Shown: positions 21,142 to 31,528 of the stretch, in pieces
Layout of the letters: the number at the start of each line of letters is the position of its first letter
How positions within the stretch are numbered: the first letter of the stretch is position 1
From: Enterobacter sp. RIT418
GTDB lineage: Bacteria > Pseudomonadota > Gammaproteobacteria > Enterobacterales > Enterobacteriaceae
Assembly (NCBI RefSeq): GCF_003057745.1
Contig: NZ_QBJD02000009.1
Coordinates: 152,063-216,062 of the forward strand
Direction of reading: 5' to 3'
DNA length: 64,000 nucleotides
Notes under the pieces: model-generated
Told to the model about the DNA's origin: nothing
Databases searched by the model: none
What the model saw: the letters and a program-made list of their open reading frames with translations, nothing else
Position numbers and translations under genes: made by a program

Positions 21142-21783
21142 TTGTATCAGGATAAAATTCTTGTCCGCCACCTCGGGCTACAGCCCTATGAGCCTGTCTC
21201 ACAGGCTATGCACGACTTCACCGATTCACGCGACGACGCCACGCCAGATGAAATTTGGCTGGTAGAGCATCTGCCGGTCTTTACCCAGGGCCAGGCCGGA
21301 AAAGCGGAACATTTGCTGATGACGGGCGACATTCCCGTGATTCAAAGCGATCGCGGTGGACAAGTGACCTACCACGGCCCGGGCCAGCAGGTCGTGTATG
21401 TCCTGCTGAACCTGAAGCGCAGGAAGCTTGGCGTGCGTGAACTGGTGACCTTACTGGAAAACACCGTCGTTAATACGCTGGCAGAATACGGCATTGACGC
21501 CCATCCACGCGCCGATGCGCCGGGGGTCTACGTGGGTGAGAAGAAGATCTGTTCGCTTGGGCTGCGCATCCGCAAAGGCTGTTCGTTCCACGGGCTGGCG
21601 CTCAATATTAATATGGATCTGACGCCCTTCCAGCGAATTAATCCCTGTGGCTATGCGGGCATGGAAATGACGCAAATGCGCCAGTGGGTAGAAGACGCCA
21701 CCCCCGATAATATTCGACCAGCGCTATTAAACAATCTTTTAGCGCTACTTAACAATCCTCCCCACGAATATATCACCGCTTAA
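21142..21783 (+). CDS. lipB: Octanoyl-ACP:protein N-octanoyltransferase LipB
   Basis: LipB moves octanoate from acyl carrier protein to lipoyl domains, the step before LipA inserts sulfur. The 213-residue protein starts with TTG (LYQDKIL). GGAGA lies seven bases upstream, the length equals E. coli, and Cys169 of the NPCGYAGM motif then falls on the catalytic number; the conserved Lys sits in the SLGLRIRKG segment. An upstream in-frame start at 21115 is unlikely. LipA is encoded 1.4 kb downstream, separated by ybeF. Confidence 0.95.
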   Translation: MYQDKILVRHLGLQPYEPVSQAMHDFTDSRDDATPDEIWLVEHLPVFTQGQAGKAEHLLMTGDIPVIQSDRGGQVTYHGPGQQVVYVLLNLKRRKLGVRELVTLLENTVVNTLAEYGIDAHPRADAPGVYVGEKKICSLGLRIRKGCSFHGLALNINMDLTPFQRINPCGYAGMEMTQMRQWVEDATPDNIRPALLNNLLALLNNPPHEYITA

Positions 21784-22072
21784 TACACCATACATCATGG
21801 TCCGATTATTCTCCGGACCGTGACTTATTTACTGCTTTTATACTTTACAAAAATCAGTAGATTCTATATTTTCGATGCTCCCGCATATTAGCATCACATA
21901 TTCTCTTGCCCCGCCCGTGCAGGCTGCGGGGCATATGCAACATGCGTGATAATCACCCAACTGTTCGTTTTTGATAAGCCAGTGAAATACGTCAATTATT
22001 TTACGAATCTCTACAAGCATAATAAATAAATTCAACTATCATTCATACTGTGAATGAATACGGAGTGAAAGC
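21784..22072. other. AT-rich lipB-ybeF gap with two hairpins
   Basis: The 289-base gap holds a nine-pair stem at 21796-21822 (GGTCCG / CGGACC core), probably the lipB 3' end, and a GCCCCG / CGGGGC stem at about 21909-21933. A short palindrome ATTCATACTGTGAAT lies just before ybeF and could be an autoregulatory LysR-type site. No coding sequence is apparent. Confidence 0.45.
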
Positions 22073-23026
22073 GTGGAGTATAAGAATTTACCAACAAAGC
22101 GTATCAACGAAACCGTTGGAGATGATAAACCACAAATTTTTCGGACTTTACGTAATATTGATCTCAATTTATTGACTATTTTTGAGGCGGTATATGTCCA
22201 CAAGGGTATCGTTAACGCGGCTAAAATTCTTAACCTCACGCCTTCCGCAATTAGCCAGTCTATTCAAAAGCTGCGCGCCATATTTCCCGATCCGTTATTT
22301 ATTCGCAAAGGCCAGGGCGTCACGCCAACTGCTTACGCAACCCATTTGCATGAGTACATTAGCCAGGGGCTTGAATCGATTCTCGGCGCGCTTGATTTAA
22401 CCGGCAGCTACGATAAGCAGAGAACCATTACCATCGGCACATCCCCTTCCCTTGGCGTTCTGGTTATGCCCGCCATCTACCAGGCCGTCAAGCAGCATGC
22501 ACCGCAGCTACTCCTGCGCAACGTGCCGGTTCACGAACCCGAAACCCAACTGGCACAGTTCCAGACCGATCTGGTTATTGACGTCAGCAGTTCTAGCGCA
22601 CGGGCGTTAGGGCAGCACGTACTTTACGCCGACAGCCTGGTTCTCGTTTGCCGCCAGCATCACCCGGCATTGGGCCAGCCGCCAACGCTCGACAATCTTC
22701 GCCATTATGAGCATTCATCGTTTATGGCTGAAGGCCATGCGCAAAACCCGCAGCGTCAGCGCATTAACGATCTCTTCCCGGAACGGCAGGTCAGCGTCAG
22801 CAGTTACAATATGTTTACTATTGCCTCCCTGATTGCCAGCAGCGATATGCTGTGCGTGATGCCGCTGCGCCTCTTTCACCTGCTCAAGAAATGCTGGCCG
22901 CTTGAGCGCATCCCGCTGAGCCACCTCAGTACGGAATCTGTCGAAATTTCACTTCATTACAACAAGCTCAGCCTGCGCGATCCGGTACTCGACAACGTGA
23001 TCAACATTATCCGTCAGACCTTCTGA
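22073..23026 (+). CDS. ybeF: LysR-family transcriptional regulator YbeF
   Basis: This 317-residue regulator has an N-terminal winged helix-turn-helix (about residues 30-90, NAAKILNLTPSAISQSIQKLR) and a C-terminal LysR effector-binding domain (about 115-315). The start is GTG, giving the E. coli length. A 25-residue polar extension precedes the helix-turn-helix, unusual for LysR proteins but present in YbeF of E. coli. The inducer and targets are unknown. It lies between the two lipoate genes. It is a close paralogue of the YbdO-type regulator at 47.9 kb. Confidence 0.93.
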   Translation: MEYKNLPTKRINETVGDDKPQIFRTLRNIDLNLLTIFEAVYVHKGIVNAAKILNLTPSAISQSIQKLRAIFPDPLFIRKGQGVTPTAYATHLHEYISQGLESILGALDLTGSYDKQRTITIGTSPSLGVLVMPAIYQAVKQHAPQLLLRNVPVHEPETQLAQFQTDLVIDVSSSSARALGQHVLYADSLVLVCRQHHPALGQPPTLDNLRHYEHSSFMAEGHAQNPQRQRINDLFPERQVSVSSYNMFTIASLIASSDMLCVMPLRLFHLLKKCWPLERIPLSHLSTESVEISLHYNKLSLRDPVLDNVINIIRQTF

Positions 23027-23132
23027 TTGAGAAGCGCATCAAGCGTCCGCGCCATGGGCGGGACAAAAGGCACTAAACAACAACTATTTTACAAATTGGC
23101 GACACGGCAGGCTGCTTTATCGCCCCTTTAAA

Positions 23133-23141
23133 TGATATACT
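23133..23141 (+). promoter_or_regulatory. Extended -10 promoter before lipA
   Basis: TGA-TATACT lies about 90 bases upstream of the lipA ATG; the -35 position holds TGCTTT. Confidence 0.45.
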
Positions 23142-23233
23142 GCCTGTCGTTCGTTCAAAAATAGTTGATAAATACAACATTCCCTTGAACTAAAACGCTT
23201 TCCTTCGATATTCGCAACTGGAACACGCACGCT

Positions 23234-24199
23234 ATGAGTAAACCCATTGTGATGGAACGCGGTGTAAAATACCGCGATGCCGATAAAATGGCCCTTATCC
23301 CGGTTAAAAACGTGGCTACAGAGCGCGAAGCGCTGTTAAGAAAACCGGAATGGATGAAAATCAAACTTCCGGCAGACTCTTCGCGTATCCAGGGGATCAA
23401 AGCGGCGATGCGCAAAAATGGCCTTCACTCCGTTTGTGAAGAAGCTTCTTGCCCTAACCTTGCTGAATGTTTTAACCACGGTACGGCGACCTTCATGATT
23501 CTGGGTGCCATCTGTACCCGCCGCTGTCCGTTTTGCGACGTTGCGCACGGTCGTCCCGTCGCGCCTGACGCTAACGAACCGCAAAAGCTGGCGCAGACCA
23601 TCGCCGACATGGGGCTGCGTTATGTGGTGATCACCTCCGTTGACCGCGACGATCTGCGCGACGGTGGTGCCCAGCACTTTGCGGACTGCATTACGGCGAT
23701 TCGCGAAAAAAATCCAACCATTAAAATCGAGACGCTGGTTCCCGATTTCCGCGGCCGTATGGATCGCGCGCTGGATATTCTCACCGCGACGCCGCCGGAC
23801 GTGTTTAACCACAACCTTGAGAACGTGCCGCGCATCTATCGTCAGGTACGTCCAGGGGCCGACTATAACTGGTCCCTGAAGCTGCTGGAGCGTTTCAAAG
23901 AAGCACACCCGCACATTCCAACCAAGTCTGGCCTGATGGTTGGCCTTGGCGAAACCAATGCCGAAATCATTGAAGTGATGCGCGATCTGCGTCGCCACGG
24001 CGTGACCATGCTGACGCTGGGCCAGTACCTGCAGCCGAGCCGTCATCACCTGCCGGTACAGCGCTACGTGAGCCCGGACGAGTTTGACGAAATGAAAGCC
24101 GAAGCGATGGCTATGGGCTTCACCCACGCTGCCTGCGGGCCTTTCGTTCGCTCTTCCTACCACGCCGACATGCAGGCGAAAGGCGAAGAGGTGAAGTAA
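23234..24199 (+). CDS. lipA: Lipoyl synthase LipA
   Basis: LipA is a radical S-adenosylmethionine enzyme that inserts two sulfur atoms into protein-bound octanoate. The 321-residue protein has the auxiliary cluster cysteines Cys68, Cys73 and Cys79 ([12 protein letters not shown]) and the radical-SAM CxxxCxxC at Cys94, Cys98 and Cys101 (CTRRCPFC). The C-terminal RSSYHA motif, which donates the serine ligand of the sacrificed cluster, is present. Same length as E. coli. A bidirectional terminator separates it from convergent tatE. Confidence 0.97.
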   Translation: MSKPIVMERGVKYRDADKMALIPVKNVATEREALLRKPEWMKIKLPADSSRIQGIKAAMRKNGLHSVCEEASCPNLAECFNHGTATFMILGAICTRRCPFCDVAHGRPVAPDANEPQKLAQTIADMGLRYVVITSVDRDDLRDGGAQHFADCITAIREKNPTIKIETLVPDFRGRMDRALDILTATPPDVFNHNLENVPRIYRQVRPGADYNWSLKLLERFKEAHPHIPTKSGLMVGLGETNAEIIEVMRDLRRHGVTMLTLGQYLQPSRHHLPVQRYVSPDEFDEMKAEAMAMGFTHAACGPFVRSSYHADMQAKGEEVK

Positions 24200-24226
24200 G
24201 ACGGTAATATTTATTTACCGTTAAGC

Positions 24227-24258
24227 GAAAAAAAACCGGCCTAAGCGCCGGTTTTTTC
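24227..24258. terminator. Bidirectional terminator between lipA and tatE
   Basis: AAAACCGGC / GCCGGTTTT stem with a T-tract on both strands, shared by the convergent lipA and tatE transcripts. A second small stem (ACGGTAA / TTACCGT) precedes it. Confidence 0.85.
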
Positions 24259-24283
24259 TTTTGCATGCGCGAAAGCCATGCGG

Positions 24284-24487
24284 TTACTCTTTGTGAGAAA
24301 GCTTCTCTGCAGGGACGTCATCCTCGGCACTTTTCTTCGCAGCCGCGTCATCATCATTCATCGCTTTCTTAAAGCCTTTAATGGCGGTACCCAGGTCTCC
24401 ACCCAGCGTACGTAACTTCTTGGTACCAAACAGCAGGACGACCAGTGCGGCAACCACCAGCAGTTTGGTAATACTAATCTCACCCAT
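24284..24487 (-). CDS. tatE: Sec-independent translocase subunit TatE
   Basis: This 67-residue TatA paralogue has an N-terminal membrane helix (about residues 4-21, ending [14 protein letters not shown]) followed by an amphipathic helix and an acidic/Lys-rich tail. It can partly replace TatA in exporting folded, twin-arginine proteins. The molybdenum oxidoreductase encoded at 41.8 kb carries such a signal. It stands alone on its strand, 128 bases from ybeM. Confidence 0.95.
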   Translation of the reverse strand: MGEISITKLLVVAALVVLLFGTKKLRTLGGDLGTAIKGFKKAMNDDDAAAKKSAEDDVPAEKLSHKE

Positions 24488-24615
24488 AGATACCTTCTTT
24501 ACATAAAACAGGCTGCATTCAGCGCCAATAAAACCCGATCGTATTAACGGTCATTTGGCGCGCGCACACAATAGCAATCTGTAACAAGGTGAATCAAGCA
24601 TTGTTGAAAAAAACA

Positions 24616-25404
24616 TCACAATAATTGCGGTGGCGCAAAACGACGGTTGCGAAGAACGGGTAATTGCTCGCGTGCAAGCGTTATTCGCGCTGAAATTATC
24701 TCGGTAAACAGCATCGCGGGCGCTTCCGCTGCCGCCGCAATCGTCACTCCCAGCGGATCGACCACTCTGCTCTGCCCAATGTTTTTGTTACCACACTCGC
24801 CCGCGGCGACGACATAACATGTGGTATCCAGCGCGCGGGCAGCCAGCAGCGTCGCCCAGTGGTGTTCTTTTGCTGGGCCTTTCACCCACGCTGCGGGTAA
24901 CACCAGCACTTCGGCCCCCTGCTGCGCGAGGCTTAACGCCAGCTCGGGAAAGCGAAGGTCGTAACAGGTCATTAAGCCGATTTTCATCCCGTCAACCTCT
25001 ACCAGAGGAGGCACGCAATCTCCCGGATCGACCAGCCGTGACTCCTGAACGCTGAACGCGTCATAAAGGTGAAGCTTTGCATAACGCGCAATGATGGCCC
25101 CCCCGCGGATCGCCACCAGCGTATTGATAGCCCGTCCGGGCGTTGAAGGCACATGGATCGTGAATAGGGTCGTCATTTGATTGCCGACGCTCTCGCCCAG
25201 CAGCCGTTGTAAAAAAGGGCCATCCAGCGGCTGCGCCGATTTCACCGACAGATCGGGATCGCCGTCGGCACGCGCCAGCAGTGCCTCTGGAAGCACGAGC
25301 AGCGCCGCGCCCTTTTCTCGAGCCTGCGCCATAAGAGAAACACACTTCTGCGCATTCTCTTTCCAGTCCGGCGTGACTGCAAACTGCCCAACCGCAACAT
25401 GCAT
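24616..25404 (-). CDS. ybeM: Nitrilase-family amidase YbeM (deaminated-glutathione amidase)
   Basis: This 262-residue carbon-nitrogen hydrolase has the catalytic triad Glu40 (LPEALL), Lys110 (YAKLHLYD) and Cys147 (TCYDLRFPE). The family member YbeM/Nit1 hydrolyses deaminated glutathione, a damage product of transaminases. The gene is disrupted in E. coli K-12, but here it is full length. I start at [10 protein letters not shown]; an upstream in-frame ATG would add 17 residues that do not resemble the family. Divergent from crcB. Confidence 0.88.
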   Translation of the reverse strand: MHVAVGQFAVTPDWKENAQKCVSLMAQAREKGAALLVLPEALLARADGDPDLSVKSAQPLDGPFLQRLLGESVGNQMTTLFTIHVPSTPGRAINTLVAIRGGAIIARYAKLHLYDAFSVQESRLVDPGDCVPPLVEVDGMKIGLMTCYDLRFPELALSLAQQGAEVLVLPAAWVKGPAKEHHWATLLAARALDTTCYVVAAGECGNKNIGQSRVVDPLGVTIAAAAEAPAMLFTEIISARITLAREQLPVLRNRRFAPPQLL

Positions 25405-25471
25405 ATTTGTCCCCTCGTCCACATCAGCGTTACACTTAACGCTCTTACACATCAAATAGCAGGTATGTACG

Positions 25472-25855
25472 GTGTTTCAACTACTTTTAGCCGTTTTTAT
25501 TGGTGGGGGTACCGGTAGCGTCGCGCGATGGCTGGTGAGTATGCGATTTAATCCACTGCATCAGGCCATTCCCATGGGCACGCTGGCAGCGAACCTGATT
25601 GGCGCATTCATCATTGGCATGGGGCTAGCCTGGTTTAACCGCATGACGAATATCGACCCGATGTGGAAAGTTCTGGTGACCACGGGCTTCTGCGGCGGCT
25701 TAACCACGTTCTCAACGTTTTCGGCCGAGGTGGTTTTCCTGTTTCAGGAAGGTCGCGTTGGATGGGCTCTGACCAATATTGCCGTCAACATGCTTGGATC
25801 GTTTGCGATGACCGCGCTCGCATTTTGGCTATTTTCGTCTGCCAGCGCACACTAA
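25472..25855 (+). CDS. crcB: Fluoride ion channel CrcB (FluC)
   Basis: This 127-residue membrane protein with four helices forms dual-topology dimers that expel fluoride. The conserved [10 protein letters not shown] near the N-terminus and the [15 protein letters not shown] pore segment are present. The start is GTG, and the length equals E. coli. No fluoride riboswitch fold is apparent in the 67 bases before it. Confidence 0.93.
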   Translation: MFQLLLAVFIGGGTGSVARWLVSMRFNPLHQAIPMGTLAANLIGAFIIGMGLAWFNRMTNIDPMWKVLVTTGFCGGLTTFSTFSAEVVFLFQEGRVGWALTNIAVNMLGSFAMTALAFWLFSSASAH

Positions 25856-25926
25856 TCATGCTCACATTAATGTTGGCTTAATTTTTCTCTGTCACTCTTG
25901 CCTAAACATTGAACGAGGGCGGCAGA

Positions 25927-26013
25927 ATGAAAGAGAACGTGATAAGTGCGGGAATGGTGTTGCTGAGCGTAGCGATCGTCGCCATTTTCCTGAAAATGTA
26001 TTTTTTAGGCTAA
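25927..26013 (+). CDS. Predicted 28-residue single-span membrane protein
   Basis: A small open frame (ATG to TAA) encodes MKENVISAGM, then a hydrophobic helix (about residues 7-27), ending KMYFLG. GAGGG lies at 25915-25919, seven bases before the ATG. A strong bidirectional terminator begins ten bases after the stop. The layout (Shine-Dalgarno, membrane helix, terminator) is that of the short inner-membrane proteins common in enterobacteria. I do not recognise a named family. No clear promoter is seen, so it may be read through from crcB, 71 bases upstream. Confidence 0.6.
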   Translation: MKENVISAGMVLLSVAIVAIFLKMYFLG

Positions 26014-26023
26014 CGCATAACGA

Positions 26024-26051
26024 AAAAAACCCGCTCAATGAGCGGGTTTTG
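26024..26051. terminator. Bidirectional terminator between the small ORF and cspE
   Basis: AAAACCCGCTC / GAGCGGGTTTT with a 3-base loop and T-tracts in both directions. Confidence 0.9.
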
Positions 26052-26074
26052 AAATTCTTGCTGACGCGTCTGAA

Positions 26075-26284
26075 TTACAGAGCGATTACGTTAGCAGCAG
26101 AAGGACCTTTGGCACCGTTAGTGATTTCGAACTCAACGCGCTGGCCTTCAGCCAGGGTTTTGAAACCATTAGACTGGATTGCAGAGAAGTGTACGAACAC
26201 ATCTTTGCTGCCATCTTCAGGAGTAATGAAACCGAATCCTTTGGACTCATTAAACCACTTAACGTTACCTTTAATCTTAGACAT
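26075..26284 (-). CDS. cspE: Cold-shock family RNA chaperone CspE
   Basis: This 69-residue OB-fold protein binds single-stranded nucleic acid and works as an RNA chaperone and antiterminator. RNP1 (KGFGFITP) and RNP2 (VFVHFSAI) are intact, and the sequence is essentially that of E. coli CspE. I place the start at [11 protein letters not shown]; a frame running ten codons upstream belongs to the leader. The leader before it on this strand is about 190 bases and AT-rich, as expected for csp genes. Confidence 0.96.
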   Translation of the reverse strand: MSKIKGNVKWFNESKGFGFITPEDGSKDVFVHFSAIQSNGFKTLAEGQRVEFEITNGAKGPSAANVIAL

Positions 26285-26404
26285 CAAAATTACCTTTACA
26301 TTAAAAAACGACACAAATGCTGTGTCGAGTATCAGTACAACAATTGTTAGACGTTTTGTCCAGCGCTTCTTTGTTAAAAAGTGACAAAAGTCGCGTTAAT
26401 TTTT

Positions 26405-26438
26405 GCCGTTGAATTTTTATGCTATACAATTCAACGGC
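26405..26438 (-). promoter_or_regulatory. Inverted repeat in the pagP-cspE gap
   Basis: Perfect 11-base arms GCCGTTGAATT / AATTCAACGGC surround a 12-base AT-rich centre. On the cspE strand the centre reads TATAGCAT, so it may lie over the cspE promoter. Without a T-tract it is a poor terminator; an operator or leader stem-loop is as likely. Confidence 0.5.
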
Positions 26439-26474
26439 AGCACATTTTTTCACCAGAATGTAAAGGTTTGACGG

Positions 26475-27050
26475 TTAAAACTCAAAGCGCATCCAGGCAA
26501 AGTAAACGTTACCGTTGTTGTACGTTCCTGGTATGTAGGTCATCTGGAACGTGGCCGGACCATAGCCGATGGAGGCCAGCGGAAGGATGACCGGAATCGG
26601 TATGTATTTCCAGTTATCGCGCGCGGTCACCCCAGCGGTATAGCCCAGACCGAGGTGAAAATTATCGTCCGCCAGCGGACGCCAGGTTTTCTCCCAGCCG
26701 TATCCCCCAATCGGCTCCCACTTGTTAAAAGAGTCTTTGAAGGCCATCAGGTAGATGCCGTGCCAGTTCCCCTTTTCATCCCAGCGAGACTGGCCAAAGC
26801 CCGCCCCCCACGGACGCTCGTTGTACTTGTCCGTTTTCTCTTTGTCATAGGCGAAACGCGCATGCCACGTGATAGCCGGAATATAGAGATCGTAGTGCTC
26901 CGGCGCTGTCCAGGTTTGAGCGACATTATCCGTAAAAGTGGAAAACCAGCCTTTGCCCGTCGCGTTATCTTCTGCCCGTGCAGCGGATGAAAACGTTAAC
27001 TGACCAAAAATAAAGAATAAAATCAGTAAAAAATTATTACGTACGCTCAC
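26475..27050 (-). CDS. pagP: Lipid A palmitoyltransferase PagP
   Basis: PagP is an outer-membrane eight-stranded barrel that palmitoylates lipid A. The mature part holds the conserved [15 protein letters not shown] (catalytic His) and FKDSFNKW (Asp-Ser) segments and ends in the barrel signature [10 protein letters not shown] signal peptide ends near ARA/ED. Two GTG codons can start the frame: 27050 (191 residues, chosen because it begins just before the signal peptide) and 27092 (205 residues); neither has a good Shine-Dalgarno. K-12 places dcuC next to pagP; here a metal-efflux operon intervenes. Confidence 0.9.
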   Translation of the reverse strand: MSVRNNFLLILFFIFGQLTFSSAARAEDNATGKGWFSTFTDNVAQTWTAPEHYDLYIPAITWHARFAYDKEKTDKYNERPWGAGFGQSRWDEKGNWHGIYLMAFKDSFNKWEPIGGYGWEKTWRPLADDNFHLGLGYTAGVTARDNWKYIPIPVILPLASIGYGPATFQMTYIPGTYNNGNVYFAWMRFEF

Positions 27051-27174
27051 AATACCATTACCATTCTTGCTATTAAGGGCAAATTCTAACACAGAATAGT
27101 TGAATAAAACCTTAACGGAACCGCCGCAGTTCCTAATTACGGATGATGATATTGAGAATATTCTTATCAGAAGA

Positions 27175-27206
27175 CGCCTGCACGCTAAAATATTCGCATG
27201 CAGGCG
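27175..27206 (-). terminator. Hairpin after the cusA-like gene
   Basis: CGCCTGCA / TGCAGGCG arms lie seven bases past the cusA-like stop. No strong T-tract is present, so a rho-independent role is uncertain. Confidence 0.45.
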
Positions 27207-27212
27207 CCAGGC

Positions 27213-30200
27213 CTAGCGCTGATGGATAAGCTTATAGAGCGCGGGAATAACCAGCATTGACAATAGCGGTGCCGTGACCATGCCGCCAATCATCGGCGCG
27301 GCGATACGCTGCATCACCTCTGAACCGCTTCCTCCGCCCCACATTACGGGCAGCAGGCCCGCCATGATGGTGGCCACCGTCATCACCTTCGGGCGAACGC
27401 GCAGCACCGCGCCTTCGTGGATCGCGCGCATCAATAGGCTATTTCCGCCTTCAGATCCGCTCCGCCAATATTTATCCAATGCCTGGTTTAAATAAAGCAC
27501 CATAATGACGCCAAATTCCGCGGCCACGCCTGACAGCGCGATAAACCCAACGGCCCCGGCCACGGAGAGATTATACCCAAGCAGCCAAAGCAGCCACACG
27601 CCCCCAATAAGCGCGAACGGCAATGTCCCCATTATTATCAGGACATCTGAAACGCGTTTAAACGTCAGCCAAAGCAGAATAAATATAATCATTAGCGTTA
27701 CCGGCAGGACTAATTTGAGCTTTGCCGTCGCCCGCTCAAGATATTCAAACTGCCCGGACCAGGAGAGCGAAACGCCCTGCGGCAATGCCACCCGTTCAGC
27801 CACGCGCTGCCGCATGTCATCCACGGCTGATTTCAGGTCGCGCCCGCGCAAATCAACGTAAATCCAGTTGGATAAACGGGCGTTCTCGCTTTTCAGCATC
27901 GGCGGGCCTTCGCTCACCGAAACTGTCGCCAGCTCGCCAAGCGCCACCTGGCTACCGTTTGCGGTGACGACCGGCAGCGCGCGAAGCTTGTCAACATTGT
28001 CGCGAAGACCGCGCGGATAGCGCAGATTAACAGGATAACGCTCGCGCCCCTGTATGACTTCGCCGATATTGTCGCCGCCGACCAGGGTGGAAACCATGCC
28101 CTGCAGCTCGTCAACCGAGACGCCGTAGCGCGCGGCCTTGAGCCGGTCAATCTGAATATCCACATAGCGTCCGCCGGCCAGCCGTTCAGCCAGCGCGGAG
28201 GTAACGCCGGGCACCTGCTTCACCACGCGCTCAATCTGCTGCGCCACGCGCTCGATATCCGCAATATTATTGCCGTTCACCTTAATGCCGACCGGGCTTT
28301 TTATCCCCGTAGCCAGCATGTCCAGCCGGTTGCGGATAGGCGGAACCCAGACGTTTGCGATCCCCGGCAGCGATACCGTTTTGTCGAGCTCTTCGACCAG
28401 CTTTTGCGGCGTCATCCCGGGCCGCCACAGCTCGCGCGGCTTAAAGCGGATGGTCGTTTCGAGCATGGTTAACGGCGCGGGATCGGTGGCCGACTCCGCC
28501 CGCCCGGCTTTACCGAATACGCTTTCAACCTCCGGCACGCTTTTAATTAGCCTGTCAGTTTGCTGCAGCAATTTTGCGGCTTCCTGCGCGGATATTCCCG
28601 GCAGCGTTGAAGGCATATAGAGCAGGTCTCCCTCATCCAGCGGAGGCATAAACTCGCTGCCCAGGCGGCTTAGCGGCCATAGCGTGGCGAGCAATAGCGC
28701 AAACGCCAGCACCAGCGTCGTTTTGGGAAAGGTGAGAACTTTATCCAGAAGTGGCTCGTATAACCGAATCAACGCGCGGTTGATCGGGTTCGCCTTTTCA
28801 TCCGGGATCTTACCGCGAATAAAATACCCCATCAGCACGGGCACCAGCGTGATCCCAAGCCCGGCCGCTACGGCCATTGACCACGTCTTGGTGAACGCCA
28901 GCGGCGAGAACATTTTCCCCTCCTGCGCTTCCAGCGAGAAGACGGGAATAAACGACAGGGTAATGATCAGCAGGCTGCAAAACAGCGCGGGCCCTACCTC
29001 AATAGCCGCGCGCTCCGCCAGCTGCCAATACTCTGCGGATGAAGGCTGCCGGCCCGGGTTATCATGCCGCCACCGCTCGAGCACCTTATGCATATTCTCG
29101 ATCATCACGATCGCCGCATCCACCATTGCGCCGATGGCAATGGCAATCCCGCCGAGGGACATAATATTGGCGTTAATGCCCTGATAATGCATAACGACGA
29201 ACGCGCCCAAAATCCCCAGCGGCAGGGAGACGATCGCCACCAGCGCCGAGCGGAAATGAAACAGGAACAGCGCGCACACCAGCACAACCACCGCAAACTC
29301 TTCCAGCAGCTTGTGGGTTAAGGTTTTGACCGAGTCCTCAATCAGCGTCGAGCGGTCGTACACCGGCACAATTGCAACGCCCTGCGGCAGCGTTTTCTGC
29401 AGTTCAGCCAGCTTCGCCTTCACCGCGCGAATGGTCTCCAGCGCGTTCTGCCCGTAGCGCATCACCACCACGCCACCGGCAACCTCTCCCTCTCCATTCA
29501 GCTCGGCCACGCCGCGGCGGATCTCCGGACCAAAGCCGATCGTCGCCACGTCCTTGAGCATAACCGGCACGCCGTCGCGGCTGGTTATTACCACGTTGCG
29601 AAAATCCTCCAGCGTACGCAGGTAGCCCGTGGTGCGCACCATATACTCCGCCTCGCCCATTTCCAGCAGCGCGCCGCCGCTCTCCTGATTGGCGGCCTGC
29701 ACGGCGCTGGAAAGCTGGCCGTGGGTAATATTGAGCGCGCGCATTTTTGCCGGATCGGCGACGATTTGATACTGGCGCACCATCCCGCCGATGCTCGCCA
29801 CCTCCGATACGTTCGGCACGGACTTAAGCTCAAACTTCAGCGTCCAGTCCTGGATGGCGCGCAAATCCGCCAGGCTATGCTTTCCGCTGCGGTCAATCAG
29901 CGCATATTCATAGATCCAGCCGACGCCCGTTGCGTCCGGCCCCAGAGAGACTTTCACTCCCGCCGGAAGCTGCGCCTGCGCCTGGCTTAAATACTCCAGC
30001 ACTCTGGAGCGCGCCCAGTAGAGATCGGTCCCCTCTTCAAACAGAACGTAGACGTAAGCATCGCCAAACATTGAAAACCCACGGACCGTTTTCGCCCCCG
30101 GAACGGACAGCATGGAGGTGGTCAACGGCCATGTGACCTGATCCTCAATCACCTGCGGCGCTTTGCCGGGATAGCTTGCCTTAACGATAACCTGCACGTC

Positions 30201-30329
30201 AGAAAGATCGGGCAGCGCGTCCAGCGGCGCGCGCTGCACCGCCCAAATGCCCCACCCCGCCATTGCCAGCGCGGCAAGGATCACCAGCAGTCGGTTACGC
30301 AATGAAGCGCGAATGATGGCCGCAATCAT
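27213..30329 (-). CDS. cusA: CusA-like heavy-metal efflux RND pump
   Basis: This 1038-residue inner-membrane RND transporter of the HME subfamily exports Cu(I)/Ag(I) with a CusB-type adaptor and CusC-type channel. The three methionines that bind the ion in E. coli CusA (573, 623, 672) have counterparts at Met572 (YMPSTLPG), Met622 (PLTMLETTI) and Met671 (RLDMLATG), pointing to monovalent ions rather than zinc or cobalt. About twelve membrane helices and two large periplasmic loops are present. It is clearly diverged from E. coli CusA. The ATG overlaps the cusB-like stop. No two-component system is next to the operon. Confidence 0.9.
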   Translation of the reverse strand: MIAAIIRASLRNRLLVILAALAMAGWGIWAVQRAPLDALPDLSDVQVIVKASYPGKAPQVIEDQVTWPLTTSMLSVPGAKTVRGFSMFGDAYVYVLFEEGTDLYWARSRVLEYLSQAQAQLPAGVKVSLGPDATGVGWIYEYALIDRSGKHSLADLRAIQDWTLKFELKSVPNVSEVASIGGMVRQYQIVADPAKMRALNITHGQLSSAVQAANQESGGALLEMGEAEYMVRTTGYLRTLEDFRNVVITSRDGVPVMLKDVATIGFGPEIRRGVAELNGEGEVAGGVVVMRYGQNALETIRAVKAKLAELQKTLPQGVAIVPVYDRSTLIEDSVKTLTHKLLEEFAVVVLVCALFLFHFRSALVAIVSLPLGILGAFVVMHYQGINANIMSLGGIAIAIGAMVDAAIVMIENMHKVLERWRHDNPGRQPSSAEYWQLAERAAIEVGPALFCSLLIITLSFIPVFSLEAQEGKMFSPLAFTKTWSMAVAAGLGITLVPVLMGYFIRGKIPDEKANPINRALIRLYEPLLDKVLTFPKTTLVLAFALLLATLWPLSRLGSEFMPPLDEGDLLYMPSTLPGISAQEAAKLLQQTDRLIKSVPEVESVFGKAGRAESATDPAPLTMLETTIRFKPRELWRPGMTPQKLVEELDKTVSLPGIANVWVPPIRNRLDMLATGIKSPVGIKVNGNNIADIERVAQQIERVVKQVPGVTSALAERLAGGRYVDIQIDRLKAARYGVSVDELQGMVSTLVGGDNIGEVIQGRERYPVNLRYPRGLRDNVDKLRALPVVTANGSQVALGELATVSVSEGPPMLKSENARLSNWIYVDLRGRDLKSAVDDMRQRVAERVALPQGVSLSWSGQFEYLERATAKLKLVLPVTLMIIFILLWLTFKRVSDVLIIMGTLPFALIGGVWLLWLLGYNLSVAGAVGFIALSGVAAEFGVIMVLYLNQALDKYWRSGSEGGNSLLMRAIHEGAVLRVRPKVMTVATIMAGLLPVMWGGGSGSEVMQRIAAPMIGGMVTAPLLSMLVIPALYKLIHQR

Positions 30330-31528
30330 GGCGTCACCTCCGGCATGACGCTGCGAAGGCTGGCTTCTGAATCAATCAGGAACTGGCCGGACGTCACCAC
30401 GGTTTCGCCCTCCTTCAGCCCCGCGCGAATTTCCGTCCACCCCTGCGCCGTGATGCCCGGCGTGACGTTCACCGGCCTGAAGTAGCCGTCCCCCGTCGCG
30501 ATCAGCACCCGCGAGGCGTCACCGCTGTTGATGACCGCCTCCTCAGGCACGGCCAATACCGGCGGGCGCTCTGGGGTTTGCGCGCGGCGAACCGTGAGAT
30601 ACATTCCGGGCCTCAGCTTCTGCCCGGCATTCCTTAGGGCAACGCGGGCTTTTAGGGTTCGGGTCGCGGCGTCCATTTGCGGCAGCAGTTCGCTGACCGC
30701 ACCGTGAAACTCCTCGCCGGGCCAGCTCTCCGACGTGGCGACCATTTCACTGCCCACCGTCAGGGACTGCGCCTGAGCCTGCGGGTAATCAACAATCAGC
30801 CAGACGGGGTCAAGGCTTGCGATTTCGAAAAGCGGCGCGGTTGCCGTGATTTGCGCCCCCTCCCGCACGTCCAGCTTCACGACGTATCCCGCCCGTTCGG
30901 CCCGCAGCGTCAGCGTGGCCTGCGGCCTGCCGCTGCGCTCCACCGCGCGAATCACCTCTTCCGGCATAAACTGCAGCGCCAGCCGCTCCCGCGCGGCGCG
31001 GGTTAATCCTCCGTCACCCAGCTGGCGAACGGCCAAATACTCCTGCTGCGCGGCCGTCCACTGCGGCATCCACAGCTGTGCCAGCGGCTCTCCGGCCTTG
31101 ACCTGCTGCTGCTGCGCGTTCACAAACAGCTTTGAGACCACGCCGTTCGCGGGCGCAGGGACCACCGACACGCTGCGCTCATCGGCAGACACCGTGGCAA
31201 ACGCCGAGAACGGAGAGACCATCTGGCGCATCTGCGCTTTTGCCGTCTTCATGCCGAGATTCTGCTGCTGCCGGGTGCTAATCCCCACCCCGCTCGCCGC
31301 GTTCTCTTCATCGGCATAGCGTGGAACCAGCGCCATATCCATAAACGGGGATTTACCCGGCCTGTCAAAGCGCTGTCCGGGCACCATCGGATCGTACCAG
31401 TACAGCACGGTACGCTCTGGCGCCGGAGCCGCCGTGGGGTGATGGGCCGTTTTCTGTCCCAGCAGGTAGCCGCCGCCGGCTGCGGCGAGGATCGCAAGGG
31501 CGAAGGTAGTTAAGGTCAGTTTTTTCAT
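30326..31528 (-). CDS. cusB: CusB-like membrane-fusion adaptor
   Basis: This 400-residue periplasmic adaptor has an N-terminal membrane/signal segment (residues 4-24). It is followed by a heavy-metal-binding segment ([20 protein letters not shown] with MDMALVPRY) whose methionines correspond to those that pass Cu(I) from CusF to CusB. Barrel-sandwich, helical and beta-barrel domains follow. I start at MKKLTLTTF, whose ATG overlaps the cusC-like stop; a frame open for 71 more codons upstream runs inside cusC and is spurious. The stop overlaps the cusA start. Confidence 0.9.
   Translation of the reverse strand: MKKLTLTTFALAILAAAGGGYLLGQKTAHHPTAAPAPERTVLYWYDPMVPGQRFDRPGKSPFMDMALVPRYADEENAASGVGISTRQQQNLGMKTAKAQMRQMVSPFSAFATVSADERSVSVVPAPANGVVSKLFVNAQQQQVKAGEPLAQLWMPQWTAAQQEYLAVRQLGDGGLTRAARERLALQFMPEEVIRAVERSGRPQATLTLRAERAGYVVKLDVREGAQITATAPLFEIASLDPVWLIVDYPQAQAQSLTVGSEMVATSESWPGEEFHGAVSELLPQMDAATRTLKARVALRNAGQKLRPGMYLTVRRAQTPERPPVLAVPEEAVINSGDASRVLIATGDGYFRPVNVTPGITAQGWTEIRAGLKEGETVVTSGQFLIDSEASLRSVMPEVTP

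Noticed and set aside
25405..25471. Fluoride riboswitch before crcB
   Set aside because: Only 67 bases separate divergent ybeM and crcB and no crcB-motif pseudoknot or terminator is seen.
27092..27130. PhoP box upstream of pagP
   Set aside because: Only one half-site-like GGTTTT is present; the second repeat at the right spacing is missing.
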